From Brachybacterium sp036311905 (lineage in GTDB: Bacteria > Actinomycetota > Actinomycetes > Actinomycetales > Dermabacteraceae), in NCBI RefSeq assembly GCF_036311905.1, contig NZ_JAZDCH010000018.1, positions 83,248 through 147,247 of the forward strand: DNA of 64,000 nucleotides, read 5' to 3'. The notes under the pieces are model-generated. The model did not search any database, was not told where the DNA came from, and was given only the letters and a program-made list of their open reading frames with translations. A program made the translations under genes and the position numbers. This document shows, in pieces, positions 16,085 to 24,289 of this stretch (position 1 is the first letter of the stretch; every line of letters begins with the position of its first letter).

Positions 16085-17656
16085 TCAGACCCCGCCGCCG
16101 CGCCAAACGTCGGCCGGTGTCGGCGCGGGGATCTCCGCGTCGAAGGGGATCATCGGCCGGGCGATCCTTTCGTGGCCGAGGCGCAGCAGGTCCTGGTCCA
16201 CGCCGCCCGGGGTGAGGGCCAGCAGCCAGTCGGCGGCGGACTCGTATTGGTCCGGCTCGAGGTAGCCCATCTTCACGGTGACCACGTCGAAGCCCGTCAT
16301 CGACAGCCCCAGCCGAGCGAACATGTCGTGCGTCGCCCACTGCGATCGCCGCCCGGTGACTACCACGGTCAGCCCGGTCCGCGCCGCGTCCTCCAGAGCG
16401 TCGGGCGCGCCCGCTCCCGTCTCATCCTCGAGCACCCGGAGCGCGGCGGCGCGGCCCGTCGGCCCCGACTCGTCGAGCGCCGCGACCTCGACCCGCAGCG
16501 GCACCGGCCCGGGCTCCCGCGCGTCGATCCGGCCTCCCACCAGAACCTCCACCCGCCCGCCGACGCCCGCTTCCCAGGCGGCGTCGGCCGTCGTCGGATC
16601 CATGAGCGAGACCATCAGTGCGCTCACCTCGCCGGCACGGATCTCGGGCCGCGCGGCGAGGCGGGCGAGGCAGAAGGTGGTGTCGTCGGCGCCACCGGCG
16701 CCGGGATTGTCGCCCGAGTCGGAGATCCAGAACGGGCGGTCGGGCGAGGCGATCGCCCGGTCCAGGCACTCCTCGAAGCTGCCCGTGGGGGCGACGAACT
16801 CGAAGTCGTGCCGCACTTCCCACAGCGCTGTCGCGAGCTCGAGCGCGGCCTGCCCGACCGCCTCTGCCGAGTCGCCGTGCGCGACGATCGCGGCCTGGCA
16901 ACGCGGCTGGTCCGCCCAGGCGAAGCCGATCCAGCAGGACACGTCGGTGACGTCGTCGCGCAAGGTCAGCGCGGGGATCCGCGCGTAGAGCGAGCGCGCC
17001 GGCTCGATGCGGGTGGAGGTCTTCTCTCCGGGCAGCAGGATCGGCACGTGCACCAGCGCCTTGTGAGGCCGGGCGCCTCCGTCGCGCACGCTGGCGGCGG
17101 CCGACGCGAGGTCCCGCAGTCCGCGCTCGCGGGTCTCCCAGGCGTCGATGTGCGGGGCGTGCCGGTAGCAGGTCAGCAGGTCGCAGGCCTCGAACAGGGT
17201 CTCGGAGACGTTGCCGTGGAGGTCCATCGCGGTGCCGACCACGGCGTCCGGGCCGATCGCCGTGCGGATCGCGGTGATCAGATCCCCCTCGGCATCCTCG
17301 AGGCCGACGACGCTCATCGCCCCGTGGATGTCGAAGAAGAACCCGTCCAGCGGCGCCTCGGCGTGGGCGTCGGCGAGGCCGTCGACGATCTCCTGCTTCC
17401 AGCCGGCGTAGGTCGCGGCGTCGAGCTGCCCGCCGGGCAGGGCGCGGGCGTGGAGGACGCCGACGTACTCCGCCTCGGGCACGGCGAAGGGGTAGCGGTC
17501 GAGGATCTCGTGGGTGCCGCGGCGCACCTCGAAGTCCGCCGCGCTCGAGCGGTAGGGCGTGAAGGTCGAGGACTCGATGGCGATCCCGGCGATGCCGAGG
17601 CGCGGCGGGCGGGCATCGCGCGGCGGCTGCGTGGTGGACGACGGTGTCGCAGGCAC
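16085..17656 (-). CDS. M81-family metallopeptidase (MlrC/microcystinase C-like)
   Basis: About 523 residues from GTG 17656. Family landmarks: ESSTFTPYRSSAADF near the N-terminus, FFDIHGAM, GTAMDLHGNV, then YRHAPHIDAWET, and SDSGDNPGAGGADDTTF in the second domain. The His and Asp in these are the expected zinc ligands. MlrC hydrolyses linear peptides; most homologues are uncharacterised amide hydrolases. The frame remains open to an ATG at 17698, but those 14 codons use rare triplets for this genome (TAT, CAA, CTT) and contain a LacI-like palindrome. I therefore place the start at the GTG with GGGGGT upstream. It is divergent from the fucosidase gene, so the two may be co-regulated. Confidence 0.83.
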   Translation of the reverse strand: MPATPSSTTQPPRDARPPRLGIAGIAIESSTFTPYRSSAADFEVRRGTHEILDRYPFAVPEAEYVGVLHARALPGGQLDAATYAGWKQEIVDGLADAHAEAPLDGFFFDIHGAMSVVGLEDAEGDLITAIRTAIGPDAVVGTAMDLHGNVSETLFEACDLLTCYRHAPHIDAWETRERGLRDLASAAASVRDGGARPHKALVHVPILLPGEKTSTRIEPARSLYARIPALTLRDDVTDVSCWIGFAWADQPRCQAAIVAHGDSAEAVGQAALELATALWEVRHDFEFVAPTGSFEECLDRAIASPDRPFWISDSGDNPGAGGADDTTFCLARLAARPEIRAGEVSALMVSLMDPTTADAAWEAGVGGRVEVLVGGRIDAREPGPVPLRVEVAALDESGPTGRAAALRVLEDETGAGAPDALEDAARTGLTVVVTGRRSQWATHDMFARLGLSMTGFDVVTVKMGYLEPDQYESAADWLLALTPGGVDQDLLRLGHERIARPMIPFDAEIPAPTPADVWRGGGV

Positions 17657-17672
17657 TGGGGACCCCCGGGAC

Positions 17673-17684
17673 TTAAGCGGTTGA
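17673..17684. promoter_or_regulatory. LacI-like operator between M81 peptidase and fucosidase genes
   Basis: TTAAGCGGTTGA is an AT-rich dyad (8 of 12 positions symmetric) centred on CG, like operators of LacI/GalR regulators, in otherwise very GC-rich DNA. It lies 17 bp upstream of the chosen GTG of the peptidase gene and about 125 bp upstream of the fucosidase gene. No LacI gene is adjacent; those in the window are at 39.9 and 62.9 kb. Confidence 0.4.
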
Positions 17685-17807
17685 TAACGTGGGCTCATCC
17701 TCGCATCTGAGCTCGGTGCCCGCCACCGCGCGAGCCTTGCCTCACCCCGCCCGTCGGCCGCCCGACCAGCCCGCCTGCGAGACCCCCGCTTCGAGGAGGA
17801 CGCCCCG

Positions 17808-19220
17808 ATGATCAGCTTCGATGACCGCCACGGCCCCGCGGACGCCGCCCCCGCCTCCGCCTACCCGGAGCTGCGCGTGCCCGAGTGGTACCGCGACGCG
17901 AAGCTCGGCGTGTTCGTCCACTGGGGCCTCTACTCGGTCCCCGCCTGGGCCGACGTGCTCGACCGCAGCGACGTCACCGTCGAGACCGCCTACGCCCGCC
18001 ACCAGTACGCCGAGTGGTACGCGAACACCGTCCGCATCCCCGGCAGCCCCACCCGGGAGCGGCACGAGCGGCTCTACGGCGTCGGCCGCTCCTACGAGGA
18101 CTTCGCCGACGACTGGCATCCTGCGCCCGACGCGGCCGCCCGGATCGTCGACCTCGCCGCCCGCGCCGGCGCCCGCTACCTCGTCCCCACCACGAAGCAC
18201 CACGACGGCTTCTGCCTCTGGGACAGCGCCACCACCCCCTTCACCGCCGCGCGCCGCGGACCGGGCCGCGACCTGATCGCCGAACTCGCGAGCGCGACCC
18301 GCGGGGCCGGTCTGCGCCTCGGCCTCTACTACTCCGGCGCGCTGGACTGGCACGTGAGCGACTTCCCGCCGCTGACCTCGAACGACGACCTCTTCGCGCT
18401 GCGCCGCAACGACCCCGCCTTCGCGGCCTACGCCGCCGCGCAGCTGCGCGAGCTCATCGACCGCTTCGCGCCGGATCTGCTGTGGAACGACATCGACTGG
18501 CCCGACGCCGGCAAGCACCCCGGCCCCGACTCGCTCGTCCAGCTGTTCACCGAGCACCTCGCCGCGGTGCCGGACGGCCTGGTCAACGACCGCTGGGGCG
18601 CGCCCGTCCACGGCGTGCTCACCCGCGAGTACCAGGAGATCGACGCCGTCCAGGACGCGGTGTTCGAGGCGACCCGCGGGCTCGGCCTCTCGTTCGGGGT
18701 CAACGCCGACGAGTCCGCCGAGCACGCCCTCGACGGCCCGGCGCTGATCCGCCTCCTCGTCGACGTGGTCTCCCAGAACGGGAACCTGCTGATCAACGTG
18801 GGTCCGCGCGCCGACGGGTCGGTCCCGCCGCTGCAGTCCGCGGCGCTCGAGCAGCTGGGGGCGTGGCTCGGCAAACATGGCGCGGCGATCTTCGGCACCC
18901 GCCCCTGGTTCCACGAGGCGGTGCGCGTCCCGCCCGCGGGGGTGCGCTTCACGCGTGGTCCCGGGGCCGACGGAGGCGAGCTGCTGCACGTGTTCCTGCT
19001 GGATCCCGCCGCGGGTGAAGTGGTGCTGGACCCGCAGGTCAGCGCCGCTGTGCGAGAGGTCGCGGAGGTGCCTGGTGGGTCGGGCGAGCGGGTCGTGTTC
19101 GGGGCGGGGGTCGGGCCTGGGGCGGCCGACGGGGCCGACGGTCAGGGAGCCGCAGTGGTCGAGCCGGGGGCGGGGACGGTCGGTGTGCTGTCGTTCCCGA
19201 TGCGCCGCGGGGCAGTCTGA
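17808..19220 (+). CDS. Alpha-L-fucosidase, glycoside hydrolase family 29
   Basis: A 470-residue GH29 protein that removes terminal alpha-L-fucose by a retaining mechanism. The (beta/alpha)8 domain shows EWYRDAKLGVFVHWGLYSVPAW (landmarks), YLVPTTKHHDGFCLWDS with the substrate-binding HH pair at 131-132, and LLWNDIDWPDAG, where D228 matches the catalytic nucleophile. YQEIDAVQDAVFEATRGLG and GNLLINVGPRADG complete the barrel. A short beta-rich C-terminal domain with an Ala/Gly tail follows. No signal peptide is visible, so it acts on imported fuco-oligosaccharides. SD GAGGAGG precedes ATG 17808. No fucose isomerase or kinase is nearby. Confidence 0.88.
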   Translation: MISFDDRHGPADAAPASAYPELRVPEWYRDAKLGVFVHWGLYSVPAWADVLDRSDVTVETAYARHQYAEWYANTVRIPGSPTRERHERLYGVGRSYEDFADDWHPAPDAAARIVDLAARAGARYLVPTTKHHDGFCLWDSATTPFTAARRGPGRDLIAELASATRGAGLRLGLYYSGALDWHVSDFPPLTSNDDLFALRRNDPAFAAYAAAQLRELIDRFAPDLLWNDIDWPDAGKHPGPDSLVQLFTEHLAAVPDGLVNDRWGAPVHGVLTREYQEIDAVQDAVFEATRGLGLSFGVNADESAEHALDGPALIRLLVDVVSQNGNLLINVGPRADGSVPPLQSAALEQLGAWLGKHGAAIFGTRPWFHEAVRVPPAGVRFTRGPGADGGELLHVFLLDPAAGEVVLDPQVSAAVREVAEVPGGSGERVVFGAGVGPGAADGADGQGAAVVEPGAGTVGVLSFPMRRGAV

Positions 19221-19273
19221 TCCGGAGGGTCCTTCTGCGGGGCGGCCGTCCGGCACTCCGTCGGCCCAGCGGC

Positions 19274-19363
19274 GGGGCTGCTGTCCATCAAAGGGACGTG
19301 AGCGGCACATGCCCTGCTATATGCAGGTCTCGTGCCGCTGACGTCCCTTTCGTGGACAGCCCC
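19274..19363. terminator. 90-nt long hairpin between fucosidase and START-domain genes
   Basis: GGGGCTG...TCCA..AAAGGGACGT.AGCGGCAC...CCTGC on the left (19274-19318) pairs with its complement on the right (19323-19363), giving an imperfect stem of about 40 bp with a 3-nt bulge and a short TATA-containing loop. It lies between convergent genes and is far longer than a usual terminator, so it may be a remnant of a small inverted-repeat element. Confidence 0.65.
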
Positions 19364-19423
19364 CGACGCGGGATCGGGACCGGCGCGTGACCGGGGCGGC
19401 AGCCGGTTCCCCGGTCCCGCCCC

Positions 19424-19942
19424 TCACCCCCCGACGACCGCCCGCTCCACCGCCTCGAGGGACCGCTCGAGGAAGCTCGGCGGGAAGGGCGGCAGGCCGA
19501 AGGACTCGACCAGCGCGGCCGGGACCGCGCTCCAGTCGTAGGTCAGGGTGACGCGGGTGCCGTCGCCGTCGGGCGCGAGGTCGTAGCGCCAGGTCCAGCC
19601 GCCGGTGCCCAGCTCGCCGTCCGGGCCGTACTGGCCCGGCTCCCAGGCGACGGTGCGGTCCCGCTCGAGGGCGATGACGCGGTTGTGCATGTCGTAGCGC
19701 CCATGGGCGTTGACGTGGAACATCTCGATGCCGAACACCTGACCCACCTCGGTCAGCGGCGCCGGGTCCTCCTCGAGGGAGCCGCGCACCCAGTCCGTCG
19801 GCTCGGTCTCGTGATGCCGGGCGGGGTTCGTGAGCAGCGCGAACACCTCCTGCGGGGTGGCGGGGATCGTGCGGGAGACGACGTAGCGTCCCTCGTCCGG
19901 TGCGGCGCGCCCTCCGTCGTCGCTCGGGGTCTCGGTGCTCAT
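19424..19942 (-). CDS. SRPBCC (START/polyketide-cyclase-like) domain protein
   Basis: A 172-residue helix-grip protein: YVVSRTIPATPQEVFALLTNPARHHE opens the fold, GIEMFHVNAHGRYDMHNRV and AWEPGQYGPDG form central strands, and TRVTLTYDWSAVPAAL leads into the long C-terminal helix. This fold binds hydrophobic ligands in its cavity; no catalytic motif is evident. ATG 19942 overlaps the stop of the DUF899 gene (ATGA). It is third in a leftward operon after DHFR-like and DUF899 genes. Such trios often respond to stress or regulators of the YafY/ArsR type, but no regulator is adjacent. Confidence 0.8.
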   Translation of the reverse strand: MSTETPSDDGGRAAPDEGRYVVSRTIPATPQEVFALLTNPARHHETEPTDWVRGSLEEDPAPLTEVGQVFGIEMFHVNAHGRYDMHNRVIALERDRTVAWEPGQYGPDGELGTGGWTWRYDLAPDGDGTRVTLTYDWSAVPAALVESFGLPPFPPSFLERSLEAVERAVVGG

Positions 19943-20706
19943 GCCTGCTCCTTGGTGTCGGGGGTGGTCGGGTCCTGGCCTGCGCAGCAGCCCGCTCCCT
20001 GCGCCGCCGAGTCGTGCGCGGCTCCACCCGGCCCGTACAGCGCCGCGACGTCGGGGGAGTCGAGCCACTTCTCGTAGGTGTCCGACTGCGGCCAGCCCTC
20101 GGGGGAGTCCTGCCACGCCTCCTGGCGGCCGTAGGGCAGCACGTCCACGAGGGAGAAGGTGTGCCCGAGCTGCTCGGTGCCGCGGCCGTCGGTGTGCCAG
20201 GTGCGGTACACCCGCTCGCCGTCGCGGAGGAAGACGTTCACCGCGAAGCCCTCACCGGGACCGGCGCCCATGTCGGCCCCGAAGTCGCTGCCGGCGGTCG
20301 AGTACCAGTCCATGCGGTTGCCGACCTTCTCGCGGTACGCGAGGGCCTCGTCGATCGGCCCCTGGGTGACGATCACGAAGCGCGCGTCGTAGGGGCGCAG
20401 GAAGTCGGTGCGGGTGAACTGCGAGGTGTAGCCGGTGCAACCGCCGCACTGCCACTCGGCGCCCGGCGACCACATGTGGTGGTAGGTGATCAGCTGCGCG
20501 GCACCGTCGAACAGGTCGACCAGGCGTACGGGCCCGTCGGCGCTCTCGAGCGTGTACTCGGGCAACTCCACCATGGGGAGGCGTCGACGCTGGGCGGCGA
20601 TCGCGTCGAGCTCGCGGGTGGCGGCCTTCTCCCGCGCGCGGAGGGCGGCGAGCTCCTGTTGCCAGGTCGCGAGATCGGTGACGGGTGGGAGGGCGGGTGC
20701 GGTCAT
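19939..20706 (-). CDS. DUF899 family thioredoxin-fold protein
   Basis: A 255-residue protein of the DUF899 family (thioredoxin-like superfamily). Landmarks are the charged N-terminal helix WQQELAALRAREKAATRELD, then RRRLPMVEL, LITYHHMWSPG, CGGCTGYTSQF with a CxxC, and FVIVTQGPIDEALAYREKVG. The CGGC pair aligns with the redox or metal position of the family. The C-terminal tail has a GCCAG cysteine pair that is unusual. The function of DUF899 proteins is unknown. Both ends overlap neighbours by 4 bp, so it is co-translated with the DHFR-like and SRPBCC genes. Confidence 0.84.
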   Translation of the reverse strand: MTAPALPPVTDLATWQQELAALRAREKAATRELDAIAAQRRRLPMVELPEYTLESADGPVRLVDLFDGAAQLITYHHMWSPGAEWQCGGCTGYTSQFTRTDFLRPYDARFVIVTQGPIDEALAYREKVGNRMDWYSTAGSDFGADMGAGPGEGFAVNVFLRDGERVYRTWHTDGRGTEQLGHTFSLVDVLPYGRQEAWQDSPEGWPQSDTYEKWLDSPDVAALYGPGGAAHDSAAQGAGCCAGQDPTTPDTKEQA

Positions 20707-21260
20707 GATCGGTCCTTCCGGGGTGACCAGCGGGTGTAGACGACGCCCGAGCCGAAGGCCCGGTGCTCGAGCAGGGTGAGCGGTGCGCGGTGGCCGTCCG
20801 GCACGAGCCGTCGGCCGCGGCCCTGCACGTACGGGAACGTCCACAGCCGGAACTCGTCCACGAGCCCGGCCGCGATCAGGGTGTGGCACAGGGTGATGCT
20901 GCCGGTCAGCGAGATCTCGCCGCCGTCGCCGCGCTTGAGGTCCGCCACGGCGCCGACGGGGTCCGCGGGGATGATCGTGGTGTTCTGCCACTGCGGATCG
21001 GTGAGGGTGGTGGAGACGACGATCTTCTCGATCGTGTTCAGCTCCTCGGTGATGCCGGTCGTGTCCTCGGTCTGCAGCGGCCAGTAGCCGCGGAAGTCCT
21101 CGAAGGTCTGCCGGCCGAGCAGGATCGCGTCGCACGCCGCCGAGTCGCGTCGGGTGATCTCCCGCTGGTCGGGGTCATCGGCGGCCGGGTCGAACCAGTC
21201 GTCCAGCATCTCGATCGAGCCGTCGACGGTGATGTTCTGGGTCAGGGTCAGGGCACGCAT
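20703..21260 (-). CDS. Dihydrofolate reductase-family protein (RibD C-terminal-like)
   Basis: A 185-residue NADPH-binding reductase fold: LTLTQNITVDGSIE replaces the classical DHFR start, DAILLGRQTFEDFRGYWP is the dinucleotide-binding strand-helix, and GGEISLTGSITLCHTLIAAGLVDEFRLWTFP (landmarks GSITL and DEFRLW) is the typical end of stand-alone RibD-C/DHFR-like proteins. Real folate reduction is unlikely; members are widespread with no assigned substrate. First gene of the three-gene operon; ATG 21260 with SD GGAGG. Confidence 0.85.
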   Translation of the reverse strand: MRALTLTQNITVDGSIEMLDDWFDPAADDPDQREITRRDSAACDAILLGRQTFEDFRGYWPLQTEDTTGITEELNTIEKIVVSTTLTDPQWQNTTIIPADPVGAVADLKRGDGGEISLTGSITLCHTLIAAGLVDEFRLWTFPYVQGRGRRLVPDGHRAPLTLLEHRAFGSGVVYTRWSPRKDRS

Positions 21261-21905
21261 GATCTCCTCCGGTGGAGCGGTGTCGTGCCCGTGCCTCGTG
21301 CCCTGCACCGTAGGTCCGCGCCCGGGACGGGTCAAGGGCGGCGGCGGGGACATGGGGACTTCTCCCCAGGTAGTCCACCCCATCGCGCTTCTGAGCAGGT
21401 GTCCGTAGATTCCAGGTACTGGGTGCGGGCCCCACGGGGAACGCGAGGACAGGGCACGGGATCGACCCGCTGCGGGAGTCGACCGGGACGGTGGGGGCCG
21501 TCCGGGTCGGCAGGGATCGCGGCGACGGGATCCCGTGCCGGTCCTCAGCCGGAGACGGCGGACGGGGGTGTCCGCACCCGGTGCCAGGCGAGAGGACGGG
21601 TCGGGCGCGGGGGCGCGCGGCCCGTCCTCCGTCGTTCCGGCCCTCGGGGAGACGGCGCCGGCACCTCGGTGCCGCCGGCGCCTCCACGCGGCCGATGCCG
21701 TCCCGCCCGGGCCCGACACGCGGACCCGACGTGGACGCGCGGTGGCGGTCTCGTGTGATTCCGGTGACCGGCGCTCGAGACCCCTTCTCGGGGCCTGCCT
21801 GCGCCAATACGGTGGTGCCGAGCACCGCCGGAGAGGGCCGGATCGGCCCTGGCGGCCGACCGTTCCCTCCCGCCCCGCTCCCATCACACCCGGAGGAGGA
21901 CCCCC
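21261..21905. other. 645-bp intergenic region between divergent genes
   Basis: Non-coding in appearance: open frames on both strands are Arg/Pro-rich shadows without SD. It holds the promoters of the DHFR-like operon (left) and the small membrane protein (right). Near 21806-21812 there is an AATACGGT stretch that may be the -10 box for the small gene. No known RNA was recognised, though a small RNA cannot be excluded at this length. Confidence 0.5.
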
Positions 21906-22130
21906 ATGGACACGCGCCCCGACGCCCCCGTCGGCCACGAGACGACCGCGACCGCGGAGACCTCTGCGCTGCCCGCCGTGACCGCCGCGCTGCCGACGGT
22001 GACTGCCTCGCTGCCGACGGTCATGGCGCCGGCCGAACCGGGGATGCGGCCGACGGGTCGTCGCGCGACCACCGGCGTGACGATCTCGCTGATCCTCACC
22101 TTCGTGCTGGTCACCCTCGCGAGCCTCTAG
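21906..22130 (+). CDS. Small single-pass membrane protein, 74 residues
   Basis: A small unrecognised protein preceded by a very strong SD (GGAGGAGGAC) at ATG 21906, the main reason to accept it. Residues 20-40 contain near-repeats (ALPAVTAALPTVTASLPTVM) in a Thr/Ala/Pro-rich segment. After GMRPTGRR, residues 56-74 form one hydrophobic helix (TGVTISLILTFVLVTLASL) ending at the C-terminus. This is the layout of a tail-anchored or signal-anchor peptide with the basic residues inside. It ends before a stem-loop shared with the aldo-keto reductase. Function unknown. Confidence 0.6.
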   Translation: MDTRPDAPVGHETTATAETSALPAVTAALPTVTASLPTVMAPAEPGMRPTGRRATTGVTISLILTFVLVTLASL

Positions 22131-22238
22131 GGGGCGGCCTCCGGTGCCGGCCGCGGCGGCACGGCGCGGCTGCCCCCGTGACCGGGCGGCACGGCACCAT
22201 TGCCCCGGCGGCGCGGCCCAGCCCCCGACCCGGCAGCA

Positions 22239-22286
22239 CGGCGCCTGAGGGAGCATGTCCCGCCGAGCATGCTCCCTCAGGTGCCG
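22239..22286. terminator. Stem-loop between convergent genes (dispersed family, copy 2)
   Basis: CGGCGCCTGAGGGAGCATG (22239-22257) and CATGCTCCCTCAGGTGCCG (22268-22286) form a 19-bp stem with one G-U pair and a 10-nt loop. The arms match the stem-loop at 10231 at nearly every position. It lies between the small membrane protein gene and the aldo-keto reductase gene, which converge. Confidence 0.75.
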
Positions 22287-22307
22287 TTAGCCGCGGGTAA
22301 CCCCGGC

Positions 22308-23192
22308 TCAGGCCTCGTCGATGACGACGTCGAAGTAGGCGTCGGACGGCTGATCCGGGTCCGGGCCGCCGCGCACGCCGGTGTCGAGGGCGTCGATCCG
22401 CGCCATTTCTTCGGCGCTCAGCTGGAGGTCGAAGACCTGCAGGTTCTCGACGATGCGCTGGGGGGTCACGGACTTCGGGATCACGGAGCGGCCGTGCTGG
22501 AGGCCCCAGCGCAGCATCACCTGGGCGGGAGACTTCTGGTGCGCCGCGGCGATCTCGAGGAGCGTCGGATCCTCCATCACGGAGCGGCGCTCGTCGCCCC
22601 AGCCGGGGTAGAAGGTGATCCCGCCGATCGGCGACCAGGCCTGCGTGAGGATGCCGTGGCGGGCGTTCGCGGCCTGCACCTCGGGCTGGGCGAAGTAGGG
22701 GTGCAGCTCGACCTGGTTCACCGCGGGGACGATCTCGGTCGCCGCGAGCAGCTCCTCGAGGTGGTGCGGCATGAAGTTGGAGACGCCGATCGCGCGCACG
22801 GTGTCCCCGCCGAGGGCCGACTCCAGCGCGCGGTAGGCGGCGAGGGTGCGGTCGAAACGGGTGGGGATCGGCTGGTGCAGGAGCACGAGGTCCAGGGTGT
22901 CGACGCCGAGCTTCCCGCGCGCCTTGTCGAGCGCGTGGAGGGTCTCCGCGTGCCCGTAGTCGGAGACCCACACCTTGGTCTCCACGAAGATCTCCTCGCG
23001 CGGCACGCCGGAGCGGCGGATCCCCTCGCGGACCTCGCGCTCGTTGCCGTACGCGGCCGCAGTGTCGATGTGCCGGTAGCCGGCGCGCAGCGCGATCTCG
23101 ACCGCGGCGGCGGTCTCCGCGGGCGGACTCTGGAAGACGCCGAGTCCGAGGGCGGGCATGGTCACGCCGTTGTTCAGGGTCAGATCGAGCAT
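22308..23192 (-). CDS. Aldo/keto reductase (2,5-diketo-D-gluconate reductase-like)
   Basis: A 294-residue NADPH-dependent AKR. The catalytic tetrad is seen as D in HIDTAAAYGN, Y in the same segment, K in IFVETKVW and H in LVLLHQP. The family signatures GLGVFQSPPAETAAAV and IGVSNFMPHHLEELL are present, and VIPKSVTPQRIVENLQVFD carries the NADPH 2'-phosphate contacts (landmarks KSV and R). It reduces aldehydes or ketones, possibly ketogluconates. ATG 23192 follows GGAAGGA. It is transcribed alone, divergent from the SDR at 23476; the 283 bp between them shows no clear operator. Confidence 0.9.
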   Translation of the reverse strand: MLDLTLNNGVTMPALGLGVFQSPPAETAAAVEIALRAGYRHIDTAAAYGNEREVREGIRRSGVPREEIFVETKVWVSDYGHAETLHALDKARGKLGVDTLDLVLLHQPIPTRFDRTLAAYRALESALGGDTVRAIGVSNFMPHHLEELLAATEIVPAVNQVELHPYFAQPEVQAANARHGILTQAWSPIGGITFYPGWGDERRSVMEDPTLLEIAAAHQKSPAQVMLRWGLQHGRSVIPKSVTPQRIVENLQVFDLQLSAEEMARIDALDTGVRGGPDPDQPSDAYFDVVIDEA

Positions 23193-23475
23193 GGGGGTCC
23201 TTCCGGGGTCGGGCGCGGTCGACGGGGGAGGTCGGCCGACGGCTCCATGGCACCACCGGGCGCCGCGATGCGGGAGGCACTGATGGGGCACCCCTACCCC
23301 TGGGCGGCGGGGCGGGGGAGCGCTTGCGGCGTGCGATGTGGACGGGGCGGGCTGCGAGGAGCGGCACAGGTCCCGACGCCGGGGGAAGCCCGCGAGGGGG
23401 TGCGGCGTTCTGCCCACCACGCGACCATCGCGCGCCGTGCTCCGAGCGGCGCGCACCGCCCAGGGAGGACCCCTC

Positions 23476-24276
23476 ATGATCGACCTCGATCTCACCGACC
23501 GCACCGCGTTCGTCTCCGGCTCTACGCAGGGCATCGGGCTGGCCATCGCCCGCCGGCTCGCCGAGGCCGGGGCGCGCGTGGCGGTGAACGGCCGCACTGC
23601 CGCCCGCGTCGAGGAGGCGATCGCGACCCTCACCGCCGACGGCCTCGACGCCTCCCGCCTCGTCGCCGCACCGGGCGATGTCACGACCGACGAGGGCCTG
23701 GCCGCCGCGCTCGACGCCGCCGGGGAGGTGGACGTGCTGGTCAACAACCTGGGCGTCTTCGGAGCCCGGCCGGCACTGGAGATCACCGACGCGGAGTGGC
23801 AGCGGTTCTGGGACGTCAACGTGATGGCGTCCGTGCGTCTGATCCGGGCGCTGCTGCCGCGCATGGTCGAGCGCGGCTGGGGGCGGGTGCTGAACATCGC
23901 GAGCGACTCGGCGATCGTCACTCCCGCCGAGATGATCCACTACGGCACCTCGAAGACCGCCCTGCTGGCCGTCTCCCGCGGCTTCGCCAAGGAGGCCGCC
24001 GGAACCGGGGTCACCGTGAACTCCGTGATCGCCGGCCCCACCTACACCGAGGGCGTGCAGGACTTCGTGTACCAGCTGGTGGATGCGCAGCTGCCGTGGG
24101 AGGAGGCGGAGGCGGAGTTCATGCGGCTCCACCGCCCGCAGTCCCTGATCCAGCGCCTGATCCGCCCCGAGGAGATCGCCAACATGGTCCTCTACCTCGC
24201 CTCCCCGCTGGCCTCGGCCACGACCGGTGGCGCCCTGCGCGTGGACGGCGGGTACACCGACGCGATCCTGCCCTGA
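23476..24276 (+). CDS. SDR-family oxidoreductase
   Basis: A 266-residue classical SDR: TQGIGLAIARR in the cofactor loop (GSTQGIG), VNGRTAARVEE at the end of strand 2, which favours NADP(H), NNLGVFG, catalytic serine in IASDSAIV, then YGTSK. The segment after the active site, YTEGVQDFVYQLVDAQLPWEEAEAEF (landmarks YTEGV and LPWEEAE), is a long lid typical of the YkvO/3-oxoacyl reductase-like subgroup. Ends in the usual VDGGYTDA. SD GGGAGGA precedes ATG 23476; the longer open frame upstream has poor codon use. Substrate unknown. Confidence 0.88.
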   Translation: MIDLDLTDRTAFVSGSTQGIGLAIARRLAEAGARVAVNGRTAARVEEAIATLTADGLDASRLVAAPGDVTTDEGLAAALDAAGEVDVLVNNLGVFGARPALEITDAEWQRFWDVNVMASVRLIRALLPRMVERGWGRVLNIASDSAIVTPAEMIHYGTSKTALLAVSRGFAKEAAGTGVTVNSVIAGPTYTEGVQDFVYQLVDAQLPWEEAEAEFMRLHRPQSLIQRLIRPEEIANMVLYLASPLASATTGGALRVDGGYTDAILP

Positions 24277-24289
24277 GGCGGGGCCGGGC

